Source of the DNA: Drosophila miranda
Lineage: Eukaryota > Arthropoda > Insecta > Diptera > Drosophilidae
NCBI RefSeq assembly: GCF_003369915.1
Contig: NC_046674.1
Location: forward strand, 12,462,001-12,526,000
Reading direction: 5' to 3'
DNA: 64,000 bases
This document shows, in pieces, positions 46,008 to 57,559 of this stretch (positions within the stretch are counted from its first letter, which is position 1; each line of letters opens with the position of its first letter). Both the position numbers and the translations under genes were made by a program. A model generated the notes under the pieces. It was given only the letters and a program-made list of their open reading frames with translations. It did no database searches and was not told the DNA's origin.

Positions 46008-47438
46008 ATGACTGGCCGCGGAAAGGGAGCCAAGGGAAAAGTGGTGCGCGAAAATGTCCAGGATGATATGGACGATTTTCTCGTCTACGCTGCTGAGAAA
46101 ATTATCCAAAAGCGCACTAGAAAGGTGAGAGCGTGTAAAAAAATAGCAATATATATGCAACTAATTCCAGATGCAGGACGCAATATGCGCAGCACACAAA
46201 TTACAAGGTCACATGTCCTTCGGATATTTTTGGCAGAGGACATCTGCTGCAGCAACCACCATTTGCGCGTTGCATGTGTTTGTGCGTGAGTGTGTGCAAC
46301 TGTGTAAGTGTGTGGCATGTGGCTCGTGTTTTTGTTGTTGTTGCGCTTCATTGATGGAAAATCAATTAGTTGTCTAAGACATTGCAGCTGAAAATGAAAT
46401 TAGGATAACATCCCTCCATTTTTCATTTTGTAGGGGACTGTTGAGTACCGTGTGAAATGGAAGGGCTGGAACCAGCGCTATAACACCTGGGAGCCGGAGG
46501 TGAACATTCTAGACCGTCGCCTTATCGACATCTACGAGCAAAGCAACAAATCGTCTGGGACGCCATCGAAGCGCGGGCTCAAGAAGAAGGAAAAGGAGCC
46601 CGATCCAGAGCCAGAGTCCGAGGAGGATGAGTACACATTCACCGGTGATGATGTGGACACACCCCAGGCCACCACATCGAGTGCTGTCCACGAGTCGGAC
46701 AAGAAGGACAAGGAAAAGAAGCACCATCACCACCATCATCACCATCACATCAAGTCCGAACGTAGCAGCAGTCGACGCTCCGAATCGCCGCTGACACACC
46801 ACCACCACCATCATCATGAGTCCAAGCGCCAGCGCATGGATCATAGTTCCTCCTCGAACAGCAGTTCCACGCACAACTCGTTCGTGCCCGAGGCAGATAC
46901 TAATTCATCGAGCTCGGAGGATCAGCCCCTGATTGGAACTAAGCGCAAGGCAGAGGTTCTCAAGGAATCTGGCAAAATAGGCGTAACCATCAAGACCTCT
47001 CCGGATGGACCCACACCAAAACATCCGCCACAAATCCAGTCACACGACCAGCAGGCGCAGAAAACGACGACCGATTCTTCTGCGTCCCTAAAGTCTGAAC
47101 ACCAGAGCACACCGCTGGGCACTGAGGTGGCATCAACGCCGGCCGAATCGGGCGCAGAGGAGGAGGAAGTGGAGGAATCTGGTGCGCAGCCGGATAACAA
47201 CAATATACCAAAACTGAGCAACACTCTGAGCCTATCCCAAAAGCAGCCCCTGACTCCATTGTCGCCACGGGCTTTACCTCCGCGCTTCTGGCTGCCGGCC
47301 AAGTGCAACATATCCAACCGGGTGGTCATCACTGATGTCACAGTTAACCTGGAGACGGTCACCATACGCGAGTGCAAAACGGAACGGGGATTTTTTCGGG
47401 AGCGCGATATGAAGGGTGACTCTTCGCCAGTGGCTTGA
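46008..47438 (+). CDS. Pc: Polycomb, chromodomain subunit of PRC1
   Basis: Exons 46008-46124 and 46434-47438 give 373 residues; the D. melanogaster protein has 390. Pc reads H3K27me3 and keeps Hox and other developmental genes silent within PRC1. The chromodomain (about residues 25-78) contains the aromatic cage Tyr27, Trp48 and Trp51 in VYAAEKII and [15 protein letters not shown]. The intron falls within the chromodomain, after KRTRK. Two His runs (nine and seven) occupy the linker, followed by Ser-rich sequence. The C-terminal Pc box (about residues 315-360, [19 protein letters not shown]) is the repressor segment that binds Sce/Ring. Compared with the melanogaster protein as I remember it, the segment between about residues 200 and 290 is the most diverged. 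The upstream promoter sits in a dispersed repeat. Confidence 0.98.
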
Positions 47439-48666
47439 GGTCCACCCAAACATAAGAAGAAGAGGAGCAAGCAATTGTAAATAGGGGAAACCACAAACAA
47501 AAATCCATACTAGATGTTACTAAGCATTTTATTTTTAAACTTAACTTATTTATTGTATTTATTTATAGCGTAGAAATTAGTTTGTTATTTTATTACAATG
47601 TTTACAGTGCAGAGTGCAATTTGAGCAGTGGCCATACCCCACTCTTGCGACTGCTTAAGTTGCTATTGCAACAGATTTTACATCCTCATCATAGATTGTC
47701 AAACGAGTATATATATATATATACATATATATATTTATTTACCACATATGTATATTTTTCTATAACAATTTGAATCTGATCGAAATGACACTCATATGCA
47801 AGAAAACGCGAACTCCATGCGACACCGAAGCAATTGTTAATTACGCTTGATATAAATGTATACATACAAAAAAGCATATATATTCATATATATTCGAGTA
47901 TGCCACAGTGTTTGCTCCGTTGGCTATCCCAATGTTTCATTTAATTTTTTTTTTTTTTATGTTATATTCTATGTATTTCCTGGCGCTGACTGATTTTTAC
48001 AAAAGGAACCCCAAAAAGATATATGTATTTACACATAGTTTGATAAATATTTTAAGAAATTAGCTAACACCAATCTATTTTAATATTTATTTTAATGTTT
48101 TCACTCGTCCAATCCCCAAGTGCTGCCTGTATGGGTTCTGTACGGTGCAGTGCACAAGATAATTCCATAATAATGCATGGAACCCATAGATGCAATACTT
48201 ATCCCAAAGAATTTTTTTTTATTTTTTTTTTCCGCTTTATCAATCCCGCACAAATGAATACTTTGCGAGAGTTATGCAAAATTGCCATATTGTTGTTAAT
48301 TTCGCATAGTTCTATCAGCGAACCCCTCCTGCATGCCCTTTGTGTGATCAATTTTTTGCGTAGTTTCCTTCGCGACGCTGATTCCAGAAAAACCATTCAA
48401 ACCATTACACTTGAAGATTGTAATTTAGTCTTTAACTTTAATGTTATTGCCGGTATCGATTGTACATAATAAATTAAATAGAAGCAACCAAATGGTCATC
48501 AATGGGGGATCCCAATCTAAGATTGGTTTGCGTCTCAAATATCCTTCAATCAATATCAACGGAAAACTATAAACGTAAGAGGTTTTCTCTAGTCTCTGCT
48601 GGGCTCGGTCTACTACCAAAGTTTGTACAGGCATCCAGATATTTAGATATCCAAGTCCATGGGATC
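47439..48666. other. Pc 3' region and convergent intergenic DNA
   Basis: AT-rich, with a TA tract (about 47709-47735) and A/T runs. The Pc 3' UTR probably takes up the first part. The 124-residue ORF at 48095-48469 shows no domain and is probably chance. Confidence 0.5.
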
Positions 48667-49715
48667 TCATAAGGGACGGTACTTGTTGATAAACGAATTG
48701 ATGATTGGAGCCACTTTCTCTGGCTCGTTGAGATGAACGTGATGTGTGCCATCGAGTTCGTTATATTCGAATAGGGGATTCTTCCGCAGCTCCACCAAGG
48801 TAGCATCGTAGTACTCCTTTCGTTCGTAGTACGGGGCCTGCAACGCTTTAATGAATAAATGCGGGCATTTGATGCGACTCGCCATCTCCAGAGGCACTTC
48901 GTTGTGAAGGGTGTAGAAAAGCGAGGTCTTCAGTCGATTGTCGCGGGAGAAATAATACTTGTGTGGCTCGTGGGTAGATGCTTTGCAATTTCTTTGCAGC
49001 AGGTACTTGCAAGATTCCAGTGTAACGGATTTGTTGGATCCCTCGTGGAGACGCTTCTCCAACTCATCCCATTCATAGCAAGGCGGCTCGGAGCCGCTGC
49101 GTAGGCGTCGCTCTAGTTTCAATGTAGCCTCCAGTCGCTCGCTCAATCCATCTACAATGTGACGGGCACTCCGAACAGGCGGTTTAAGTACGTCCAATCC
49201 AATAAACATATCCACTTTCTCAGGAAATAGAGCGCAGAACACAAAGCCATTGATGGAACTCATTGAGTGAGCCATCATGGATATCTTATCCCAGTTGTAC
49301 TCTTCCATAAGTCGACGAGTGACGAGAACGTAGTCAATGGAGTGGTAGGATATTCCTGGCGGTAGCCACGAAGACAATCCGTGGCCAGGCATATCGATGC
49401 TTAGAAAGGAGATATGGTTGGGGAGCAACGGGGCGAGGGTGTCAAATGTTCCGGCATTATCCTGCCATCCATGCATTCCCACAATAGGACGGACGTGCTT
49501 TGGCCCATACCATTTACCCGCGATGTGACCCCATGGCACGGGTATCGAAACTTCGTCAAACTGAAAGTGAAAGTCATATGAACGATGAATGAAGAAATAA
49601 ATATCTGGACACCTACGTGTTTTGTGAGGACCTTCAAGGGTCTGGTCGCTCCACTGCTTGCGTGGCGGACATTAGTTAACTTTGTTAGCAGGCGTAGATG
49701 CCTGAGGACCTCCAT
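48667..49715 (-). CDS. Kraken-like alpha/beta serine hydrolase, copy 1
   Basis: Exons 49617-49715 and 48667-49560 encode 330 residues. The family of alpha/beta hydrolases related to fly kraken and vertebrate SERHL (serine hydrolase-like) is recognised from the oxyanion strand GMHGWQDNAG (about residue 63), DMPGHGLS, the nucleophile elbow AHSMSS (Ser about 132) and the late His in DGTHHVHL. The elbow here has Ala in place of the first Gly, a tolerated small residue. The 33-residue exon 1 is basic and lacks acidic residues after Glu2, suggesting a mitochondrial or peroxisomal-type targeting sequence; the real location is unknown. The substrate is unknown. A paralogue is transcribed divergently 1 kb away (50715-51823), with the intron at the same place, so the pair arose by duplication. 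Confidence 0.88.
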
Positions 49716-50714
49716 TTCAAGGTACGTTTGGCTCTTTGGCTTTCGTTGAATAACGTTGAACCAGACAGACAGTTGCACGTTCTTCCAGCTCGCTTCACAG
49801 TGATGTTCTGATTGTGATTTCACCACTCATGGAATGGCTATGAGACATGTGCTTGGATGATGAACTTTGATCTGTGGCCGTCGTAATACGTAAGAATTAA
49901 GAATTTAGCAAGAATTTACAGTTGTCATCCGTCTGGAAACTGTGAAACGATTAACAGCACTGAACACATGTATTTTGCAACACTGTGGCTTGGTTTATGC
50001 GCATAGTGCTCGTGAATTCAGTGGCTAGGTAGAACACGGAACTAAAATGTTTTCTATTCATGCACGAATATATAAAGCAGTAGGAATTCAGTTAAAATAT
50101 TGAAAGTGAGTCGGACCGATTAAAGTTGCTCTAGTCAACATCAGTTGGCAATCGAACTGATTATCAGAATTAGCAGTCTGCATAAACGTTGTGTCTGGCT
50201 CTGATTCTCCATCAACAGCTGTAGATAAGTCTTAATTTTTTATCTGTCGTACTTTCCACCTTCGTAAAAGTTCATTTTCTCACACAAATTTAGTCAAAAC
50301 GGTGCAAAAACGTGAACGAATTTAATAAGCCTTAAGTCCGGGTCCTCAAAAACGACCATGGAAGCAAGGAAAGGTGAGGTTTGTTTAATTCGCAATAGCT
50401 GCCAAGGAGGCCCACCTTGACCTTTAAGACAATTGACGTGACGCCGGCATTGAGTTTTGGACCTAATATGCAAACCCCTGTCAATGCACGCACGCAATTA
50501 ATTTATGTTCAAGCATTGCCCTTTATTGTTTACTTTGCCAGCGTGCCACTTTCTGCTTTTATTTGTTTTTTCGATTCCCTTTTGCCTTTTCTGCTGCTTG
50601 TGGCTAACTAATCGCGCCTAATCTCGAATGGCGCGCTGATAAGCGCCGATACTCGCTAAACTTTGGAATTAAACCTCATTTCCCATCTCGGTTTCGGTCA
50701 ATTCAGTGCACAAC
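49716..50714. other. Shared upstream region of the divergent hydrolase pair
   Basis: About 1 kb between the two start codons. No ORF of interest and no clear TATA box at either end. The two genes may share regulatory DNA. Confidence 0.6.
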
Positions 50715-51823
50715 ATGGACTTCCAAGAAGACAGCTCAAGTGGCACCACTGGCAATGATCTGGGCCAACGCTATCGACATGCTGGGGACTTAACCGGCGA
50801 GCCGCCAACCAGGCCAGTAAGTGCACTTTGGCCCTTTGGGGTGTAGCTAGCATTTTTCATACAAGTTTTCGCTTACAGTTCGCAGAGATCAGCATTACTG
50901 TGCCCTGGGGACACATATCCGGAAAGTGGTACGGCCCTCAGAATGTGCAACCCATTCTGGGCCTGCACGGGTGGCAAGATAATGCGGGAACCTTTGATCT
51001 GCTGATGCCGCTGCTCTCCCCGGACGTGGCCTTTCTGTCGATCGATCTGCCTGGACATGGATTGTCTTCACGTCTGCCCGATGGCTGCTACTACAACTCT
51101 GTCGATAACCTCTATGTGATACGTCTGATCATGAAGCAATATAAGTGGGAGAAGGTGTCGCTGGTGGGACACTCCATGTCCTCCATTATTTGTTTCGTGT
51201 TTGCTGCCGTCTTTCCGGACAAGGTGGATATGATCATCGGGATTGATGCTCTTAAGCCGCACCAGCGACCATATCCTTCGGTCATTCGGACCATGGAGAC
51301 TCGCCTGGACGAGTTTCTGCGGGAGGATGAGCGCAATCGGAGCAAGAATGAGCCGCCCAGCTACACCTATGATGAGATTATCGAGCGCGTCTATCTTGGC
51401 ACATTCCACTCGGTAAACAAGGAGCACTGCAAGCACATGATGGCCCGCAACATCCAGAAGTCTGAGAAGTACCCAGACAAGTACTTCTTCTGTCGCGATC
51501 GTCGCCTTAAGTTCTATAACTATGCCATTGGATCCCAGGAACTGTGCGTGGAGATGGCCCATCGGATCAAGTGCCCGTATATGTTCATCAAGGCCACCCA
51601 GTCCTCGTACTTTGAGGACAAAAAGTACTACGACGAGGTGCTCGCTGTTCTGTTAAAGAAGCGCAACTTTGAGTACGTCGAGGCCAATGGCTCGCACCAT
51701 GTGCATATGAACAGTCCAGAGGCCATCATTGAACCGGTCAATAGCTTCATTCAACGTTTTGGACCGGCAGCTGCGGCAGCGGAGCGCCAAAAGGCCAAGG
51801 AGGCGAAGGAGAGCAAGCTCTAG
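50715..51823 (+). CDS. Kraken-like alpha/beta serine hydrolase, copy 2
   Basis: Exons 50715-50816 and 50879-51823 give 348 residues. The motifs are those of the kraken/SERHL group: GLHGWQDNAG, DLPGHGLSS, the elbow GHSMSS (Ser about 133) and NGSHHVHM near the C-terminus. It should be a catalytically competent serine hydrolase acting on an unknown ester or related substrate. Exon 1 encodes an acidic, Ser/Gly-rich 34-residue leader, unlike the basic leader of copy 1, so the two paralogues may differ in location. The C-terminus carries an Ala/Lys/Glu-rich tail. The single intron sits at the equivalent site in both copies. This copy has the usual Gly in the elbow. Confidence 0.9.
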
Positions 51824-52974
51824 AGTATCAGTATCAGGCCATACGCCCATAGCACACACACACGCGCACGCACAATACCAAACGGGTCAAATGGGGCTTA
51901 TTTATCGTTGCACAGATTGCACAGGTTTTTTTATACTTAATTGTTGATTATGTGATCGAAGCAGAAGGCTCAGCACAGCTCTGCTCTGCTCTGCACTCTG
52001 CTAAAAATATACAATGTACATATGCCGAATGGTTGTTCGCTTCCTTCCACTCGTCTCCCATTAATGGGGAAGTTGTGAAGGATACTGTGGAACTGGTTAT
52101 GCCATTGGATGCTTTGTTACAAGACTTAATGTGTGTCCACCATTTGCGGTCTATAGCTCTTGATGTAGCACAGGTATTGCCTATTGGTGATTATGGATCA
52201 ATTTAGCTTAGGCAACCTTTGTTGGGCTACCATCTTGCATGTGAACTGTGCATCACCGCCGAATGACCTACATTTCGTCGGCCTACCCCTACCCGTCGCT
52301 ATAGCCACTGTAGAATCCATGCAGCGAAAGTGTTAATAACCCGCAAACCAGTTTTCCATTCCGACACCGAATCTGTGGCGTTCCCAGCCAGCAGTTGCAT
52401 CATTTTCTAGACTCTTTCTTGGGTCTGCTCTGGAGGTCAAGCGTCGGATTTACATTGAAATTGCTTTTTTTCCAATACATACATATATATTTTTTTTTTT
52501 TTGATAAATGGAAGAAACGTAAAAAAATATTCCAAGTAACTCGTTGGCCCTGCGGCTTCCACATTTGCCTCTTGCCTCTTTTTCCTCTTGCCTCGATATG
52601 GATACTCGAGACTAGCAGTTCCTGGGTCTTGTTTTTGCACTTTGATAAATGAACTTGGACAGACGTTTAATTTGGCTAAAATTGGTAACACATGTTATAC
52701 ATAATGTGGTGCTAAGAAGGTTTACATTCAATATGGGTGTTTGGCGTGATGGCATTATTTTTTGCATTGAATTTTCGGACCAATTCCGTGATTGAAACAT
52801 ATTTCATTCGGTTTAAATGATCAGCATAGCTGTTGGTTTATTTCTGTGGAGTTTTGTGGGGGATATTTCTTGTATTTAAGTATGTACAAAGTTTCTAAAA
52901 CTAGATGTAACGCATCTTCAGCCACAAGAGCACTGACTAGGCCTTTAAACGGGTATCCAATACATAACAAATGT
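51824..52974. other. Intergenic, no gene seen
   Basis: Includes short A/T and T-run sequences, and probably the 3' UTR of hydrolase copy 2 and of the first cuticle gene. No supported ORF. Confidence 0.6.
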
Positions 52975-53438
52975 CTATTCCTGTGCTGGTGGATGGGCGG
53001 CGATGTACTCCAGGGCACGGATAATGGCCTCTGGAATTGGTGGTGGAGTCGGTAAATGGGCACCGCTGGGCTGGAAACCGTTCTCATCGGCCACATAGGT
53101 CAGTTCAATGCGCTCGCCTTCGGGGGAGGTGAACGAATAGCTGCCAGTGGCTCCATTGGCATTGCCAGCCTCCTGGGCTTGGATTCCGTTGCTGGTATCG
53201 TAGGAGTTGGCATAGTTGCCCTCCGCATCGGCCGGATCGTTCTTCTCGCTCAGGATGGTGGCATCTTTGTCGATGTGGTCTGCGTGGACATATGCCACGA
53301 GCACGGCAGCGAGCAGGCAGATCGTCTGAAATATAGTATATGTTCGATTAGTTATGGATTCCTTTCCGTGGCTCTGGGGCGGAGTCTTGGTCTCTGTTTT
53401 GGGTCGCCACGATCCGATATACTCACAAGCTTGAACAT
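52975..53438 (-). CDS. RR-1 cuticle protein, copy 1 of duplicated pair
   Basis: Exon 1 (53427-53438) encodes MFKL, exon 2 (52975-53325) the rest; 120 residues. The signal peptide ends near [11 protein letters not shown]. The R&R chitin-binding consensus (RR-1 type, soft cuticle) is at about residues 42-110, from [11 protein letters not shown] to [19 protein letters not shown]. Such proteins bind chitin in the larval or pupal procuticle. The protein is close to Edg78E and to the copy at 56811. It belongs with the Cpr78 group, but I cannot say which melanogaster gene is its orthologue. The TATA box is at 53491. Confidence 0.92.
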
Positions 53439-53490
53439 CTTGTCGGAATTGTCTAATCCACACTGTTTGGGTGATCTTCAGAGGCGGAGG

Positions 53491-53498
53491 CTTTTATA
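53491..53498 (-). promoter_or_regulatory. TATA box of RR-1 cuticle gene, copy 1
   Basis: TATAAAAG on the minus strand, 53 bp upstream of the ATG. The sequence from here to the ATG differs from copy 2 by only one base and a single-base indel at most. Confidence 0.85.
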
Positions 53499-53899
53499 GC
53501 CACCATCGTATCGCATCTCATCGCCAACGCAGCGTTGCCTTTCGGCGTCTGCGTCGACGTCCACGACGGCGTCGCTGTCGTCTCTAATCTGGCTCGGAGA
53601 CGTGCTGCTTTAAGCCAAATATCAAGCTTAATATGCTTGTATATTTCGAGCGAAGCGCAAAATACCCAACGAATTGAACGAAATTTAACGCAACAAAAAA
53701 GCAAATACGAACATGTGGTAGCATTTGAACCCATTCAGAGTGGATGGTCCCACATCTAGCTGATGATGGTAATGGCTGAACCTGAATCGCGGCACTTAAT
53801 AGTTAATAGTTTCGGTTGGTTTTGAGGTTTCTTGCGATAATGGGCCTGTGCGACATTCACCCGAGAGTAGAGGCGAGGGTGACTTCAGAGACGGGCCTG

Positions 53900-55572
53900 G
53901 GCGACTCGTGCGCGAATAAATTGTATCCAAACCCATTTATCATCCATTTCATTTCGATTTCATTGGCCATTTAGTTTGGGATGCGCGCAGGCGTAGAACC
54001 AGTTTGGCTTCATCAAGGAATTCTTAAATCTACCCCCAAAAAACTCAACAAGTTCAACGCATTAGCATACAAATTTGTAGTCCAATAATTAAATTAGGCA
54101 TCTCGAATAAATTGTCTAGGCCTAAACGCACTTAGCACCCATACTAATAAAATGCCCATCAATCGAGGAGCAACATCAGACACCATTCGGCGGAACCAGC
54201 TAGCTCAAACAAACCCATCTAAATCTCTACAAACATCTATTTCATGACGTATCCAGCAGATGGCAACATTCACCAAAATTTTAATTGGTAAAAACACAAA
54301 ACCGCTCCATAGAACATTTTCGCCATTGGATGTGAATACCACAGCAACTTGGGATACTTTATGGATCTATATATTGTGATCAGAAGCAACATTCCACTAA
54401 TTTAAATAGTTATGTGTTCATTATTGCTGTTTCTGAATCAAATCCGTTCTCATCGACAAGGTAGATCACACGCTGGCTCTGGTGGAAGGCGGGAAAATGT
54501 TGCATCAAATACCAAGGATCTGTTTCATTGCCAAAGATCTTTGATTAGAAAATGTATCCATAATCTGCCCTCTGTAACCCATTGTGTGCTTTTTATATGC
54601 ATATATATGTATGTATGTATCTCTTTTACTGGACTATACAATTCTATGATCGATTATCATGAAAGGAAATCAGTTCTGATCAGGTTTATGGGTCAAACAG
54701 AGTGTGAGTCGTTTCCTTATTGATCAAACATATTCCCAGCAATTAACACCTATTCCAAAAAATGTTTGCTCCGCTAATTTTTAAATAAAACAAAAGGCTG
54801 TAGGCGAGACGAGAAAATATTCGTATAAATAAATTTGTTCAGCCTTATCGACTAGTCCAGGGTAATTAATCAAATCGCCTGACTTCAAAGCTGTCAATTA
54901 ATTAAAGTCATAAATGTAGGGTATCAGATGATCACACATTTCGTACTCGTTCAGTTTGTAGATCAGCTGAAGACGATGCTCGGCGATGGCGGCGCTCCAG
55001 GTGACAAACCCCGACCTTGCCCATCTCCATCTCCAACTGCAACTCCGAATCTGAATCCAAATCTAAACGATTTCAACAGCTTTCCACCTGCCACTCATCT
55101 GAGGCCCAGGGCGCCTTCAGCAGCAGCACCCATAGACTTCCAATTGAAAGTTGTAACAATGAGGCAGAGTTTGCTCGAAGGGGAATTTCCGACACCTCGT
55201 GAATGAGTTGGGACCGCATTAAACAACAATTTTTATTTGTAAGCAATTTAACATTTAGGGGGATATCGTACAAAGACGATGATGATCACTAAATGCGAAA
55301 CTGAAACCGAATTAAAGCATACAATATAAATTGTTGGCAAATGACTCATGTATTTTAAAGGCAAAGGCTCGATTATAGTTTCGAGTATTGCCTCCATTAT
55401 TGGTATATGATAATACAAGTTTTTTGGTTGTGTTTTTTTTTTGTTTTTGGTTTTTTTGGCAATTATTGCTACCCCTGCCCTGCTGCCATTGCCATCCCGA
55501 TTGGATGGATGCGGCCGCGAAACCCGTTTGGTGCCTGTGAACCTGGCATTCCAAACCCAAGGGTCGCATCCA
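53900..55572. other. Intergenic, one doubtful ORF
   Basis: No gene seen except the doubtful ORF listed at 54928. This is presumably regulatory DNA between the first duplicated cuticle gene and Edg78E. Confidence 0.6.
54928..55206 (+). CDS. Doubtful 92-residue Pro/Asn-rich ORF
   Basis: An ATG-initiated ORF with a short hydrophobic start and a Pro/Ser/Asn-rich middle. There is no signal peptide cleavage pattern, no recognised domain and no TATA box. It could be a species-specific small gene but is more probably chance. Confidence 0.15.
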   Translation: MITHFVLVQFVDQLKTMLGDGGAPGDKPRPCPSPSPTATPNLNPNLNDFNSFPPATHLRPRAPSAAAPIDFQLKVVTMRQSLLEGEFPTPRE

Positions 55573-55580
55573 TATAAAAG
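55573..55580 (+). promoter_or_regulatory. TATA box of Edg78E
   Basis: TATAAAAG, about 104 bp upstream of the ATG; ACAGTT, a plausible initiator, lies near 55605. Confidence 0.85.
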
Positions 55581-55683
55581 ACGCACTTGAGCTGATCGAA
55601 TTAAACAGTTGCACTCCAAGCAGCCTCTCCATAACATACGAGTAGCCCTCAACCGAATCAGCTCCATCCATACCATATCCAAC

Positions 55684-56123
55684 ATGTACAAATACGTAAG
55701 TTACCTTTGGGATGTTCGGGATGGGCGAAGACTCCAGCGCCGCTAACCATGATCTCTGTTCTCTTACAGCTGTTCTGTCTGGCTCTCATCGGTTGCGCCT
55801 GCGCCGACAACATCAACAAGGATGCCCAGATCCGAAGCTTCCAGAACGACGCCTCTGATGCGGAGGGCAACTATCAGTTCGCCTACGAGACGAGCAACGG
55901 CATCCAGTACCAGGAGGCCGGCAATCCCAATGGAGTGCGCGGTGCCCTGGCCTATGTTTCGCCCGAAGGAGAAAAGATCTCGCTCAGCTACACGGCCGAC
56001 GAGGAGGGATACCACCCAGTGGGCGACCACTTGCCCACCCCGCCCCCAGTTCCCGCCTATGTGATGCGCGCTCTGGAGTACATTCGTACGCATCCCCCGG
56101 TAGCCGTTCAGAAGGACCAGTAA
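55684..56123 (+). CDS. Edg78E: Edg78E, ecdysone-dependent pupal cuticle protein
   Basis: Exon 1 (55684-55695) encodes MYKY; exon 2 (55770-56123) completes a 121-residue protein nearly identical to D. melanogaster Edg78E. The signal peptide (MYKYLFCLALIGCACA) is followed by DNINKDAQIRSFQND. The RR-1 chitin-binding domain runs from NYQFAYETSNG to YTADEEGYHPVGDHLPTPP. It is a structural protein of the prepupal/pupal cuticle. In D. melanogaster its expression follows the ecdysone pulse and requires FTZ-F1; I did not find a clear FTZ-F1 site here by eye. The gene is flanked on both sides by the two minus-strand copies of a duplicated RR-1 gene. Confidence 0.97.
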
Positions 56124-56260
56124 TCTGCTGGGAGCCCCATCGACTACCACATATAGCACCGCCAGCGCTACCACCTCTACCACCAGACTCCAAGCTGCGG
56201 CCAGTCATTGTTATTTAGAGACATACATTCGTATATTTTTTTTTTTTTGTAGTTATCGTT

Positions 56261-56266
56261 AATAAA
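56261..56266 (+). terminator. Poly(A) signal of Edg78E
   Basis: AATAAA, 138 bp after the stop codon, following a T-run. Confidence 0.75.
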
Positions 56267-56269
56267 GCC

Positions 56270-56810
56270 CGTCAATAAGGAAAGCAATATCACCTTCGAT
56301 TTACTGAGTGCAAAAAAGTAAGGCCAAGGCTTTTAATACTCTTGAAAACTAATCGTTTCTATCATCTCTCTTTTTTGCCATCTTAATCTCTTTCTTAACG
56401 GAGTTTTCTGTTTGCCTTGCTTGGTCTTTCTCCCTCTCTTTGTCTCTCTCGTTCAGTTTTTAACGGAGATACTCGTTTAAATTTCACTCTCTCTTTCTTC
56501 TTGCATCACACTCTCTCTCAAAGTATACAAAGGGCAAAGAACAGGGCTATATCAGTTCGATTTTCTTTCGCTCTCGACGGAAAAAGGAAAACTAGCACAG
56601 GGAAAGTCCCTTTTCCTACATCGGTCTTTTATATCGTTTAGGTAGCAAATACAATAATTTACCAAACCTTATTCGGTTCACACGATCGTGGGTATTGATT
56701 TATTGTGTATCGTTTTGCACAGGATTTTTTTCTATTTAATTATGTACAACGTGGTTAAAACTAAGCCACTGACTAGGCCTTCAAACGGGTATATAGTATC
56801 CAATCCGTAT
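56270..56810. other. Intergenic, CT-rich
   Basis: CTCT-rich non-coding DNA between Edg78E and the second duplicated cuticle gene; the last 120 bp belong to the duplicated unit. No gene. Confidence 0.7.
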
Positions 56811-57239
56811 TTATTCGTTGGATGGATGGGCGGCATTGTACTCCAGAGCACGGAGGATGGCATCTGGAATTGGTGGTGAAACCGGCAGATGGGCACCGGA
56901 CGGCTGGAATCCATTCTCATCGGCGATATAGGTCAGGACAATATTCTCACCCTCCGGTGAGGTCCAAGAGGCACTACCAGTGGCTCCATTGGCATTGCCA
57001 GCCTCCTGGGCCTGGATGCCGTTGCTGGTATCAAAAGAGTAGGCGTAGTTGCCCTCCGCATCGGCCGGATCGTTCTTCTCGCTCAGGATGGTGGCATCTT
57101 TGTCGATGTTGTCGGCCTGGACATATGCCACAAGGACCACGGCTATCAGGCAGATCGTCTGAAATATATAATCCATTACTTAAAGATTCCTTTTCCTTCC
57201 TTTCGGTCTTCCAGTTGGTTAACTCACAAGCTTGAACAT
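56811..57239 (-). CDS. RR-1 cuticle protein, copy 2 of duplicated pair
   Basis: Exons 57228-57239 (MFKL) and 56811-57158 give 119 residues. It is highly similar to the protein at 52975-53438, with the same leader [20 protein letters not shown] and the RR-1 domain ending in [20 protein letters not shown]. Differences cluster in the [14 protein letters not shown] segment and the C-terminal tail (HPSNE). The near-identical promoter and leader beside more diverged coding sequence suggest either a recent duplication or gene conversion of the promoter. Confidence 0.92.
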
Positions 57240-57291
57240 CTTGTCGGAATTGTCTAATCCACACTGTTTTGGTGATCTTCAGAGGCGGAGG

Positions 57292-57299
57292 CTTTTATA
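57292..57299 (-). promoter_or_regulatory. TATA box of RR-1 cuticle gene, copy 2
   Basis: TATAAAAG on the minus strand, 53 bp upstream of the ATG, in the same context as copy 1. Confidence 0.85.
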
Positions 57300-57559
57300 G
57301 TCACCACCGCATCGGCAGAAATTAAATATGCTTGCATATTTTAAGCAAAGCGCAAAATACCGAATATCGAATGTAGATTTAGTTAGCATATGAACCTATT
57401 CAATGGGGCTGGCTGTGTTATGTGGACCCACATCTGAACCTGAATCGCGGCACCTAATAGTTGCTAATTTTTGATGTTTTTTGTTTGGCTTGTGAAAAAA
57501 CTACAACATTGATGACAGTGAGGGTGTCTTCAGAGACGGTCTTGGGCAAGTTTGACGTC

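Larger units (their letters stand above)
52810..53900 (-). repeat. Duplicated cuticle-gene unit, copy 1
   Basis: A cuticle gene with its promoter and about 400 bp of upstream DNA is repeated at 56690-57560 in the same orientation. Conserved non-coding words include GACTAGGCCTT and AACGGGTAT downstream of the stop, TATAAAAGCCTCCGCCTC and AGTGTGGATTAGACAATTCC at the promoter, and CCTGAATCGCGGCAC further upstream. Confidence 0.85.

Noticed and set aside
46171-46377. ORFs inside the Pc intron
   Set aside because: They read intronic DNA between the two well-defined Pc exons.
48095-48469. 124-residue plus-strand ORF with a hydrophobic stretch
   Set aside because: Lies in AT-rich 3' DNA between convergent genes; the Phe run comes from a T-tract and there is no promoter.
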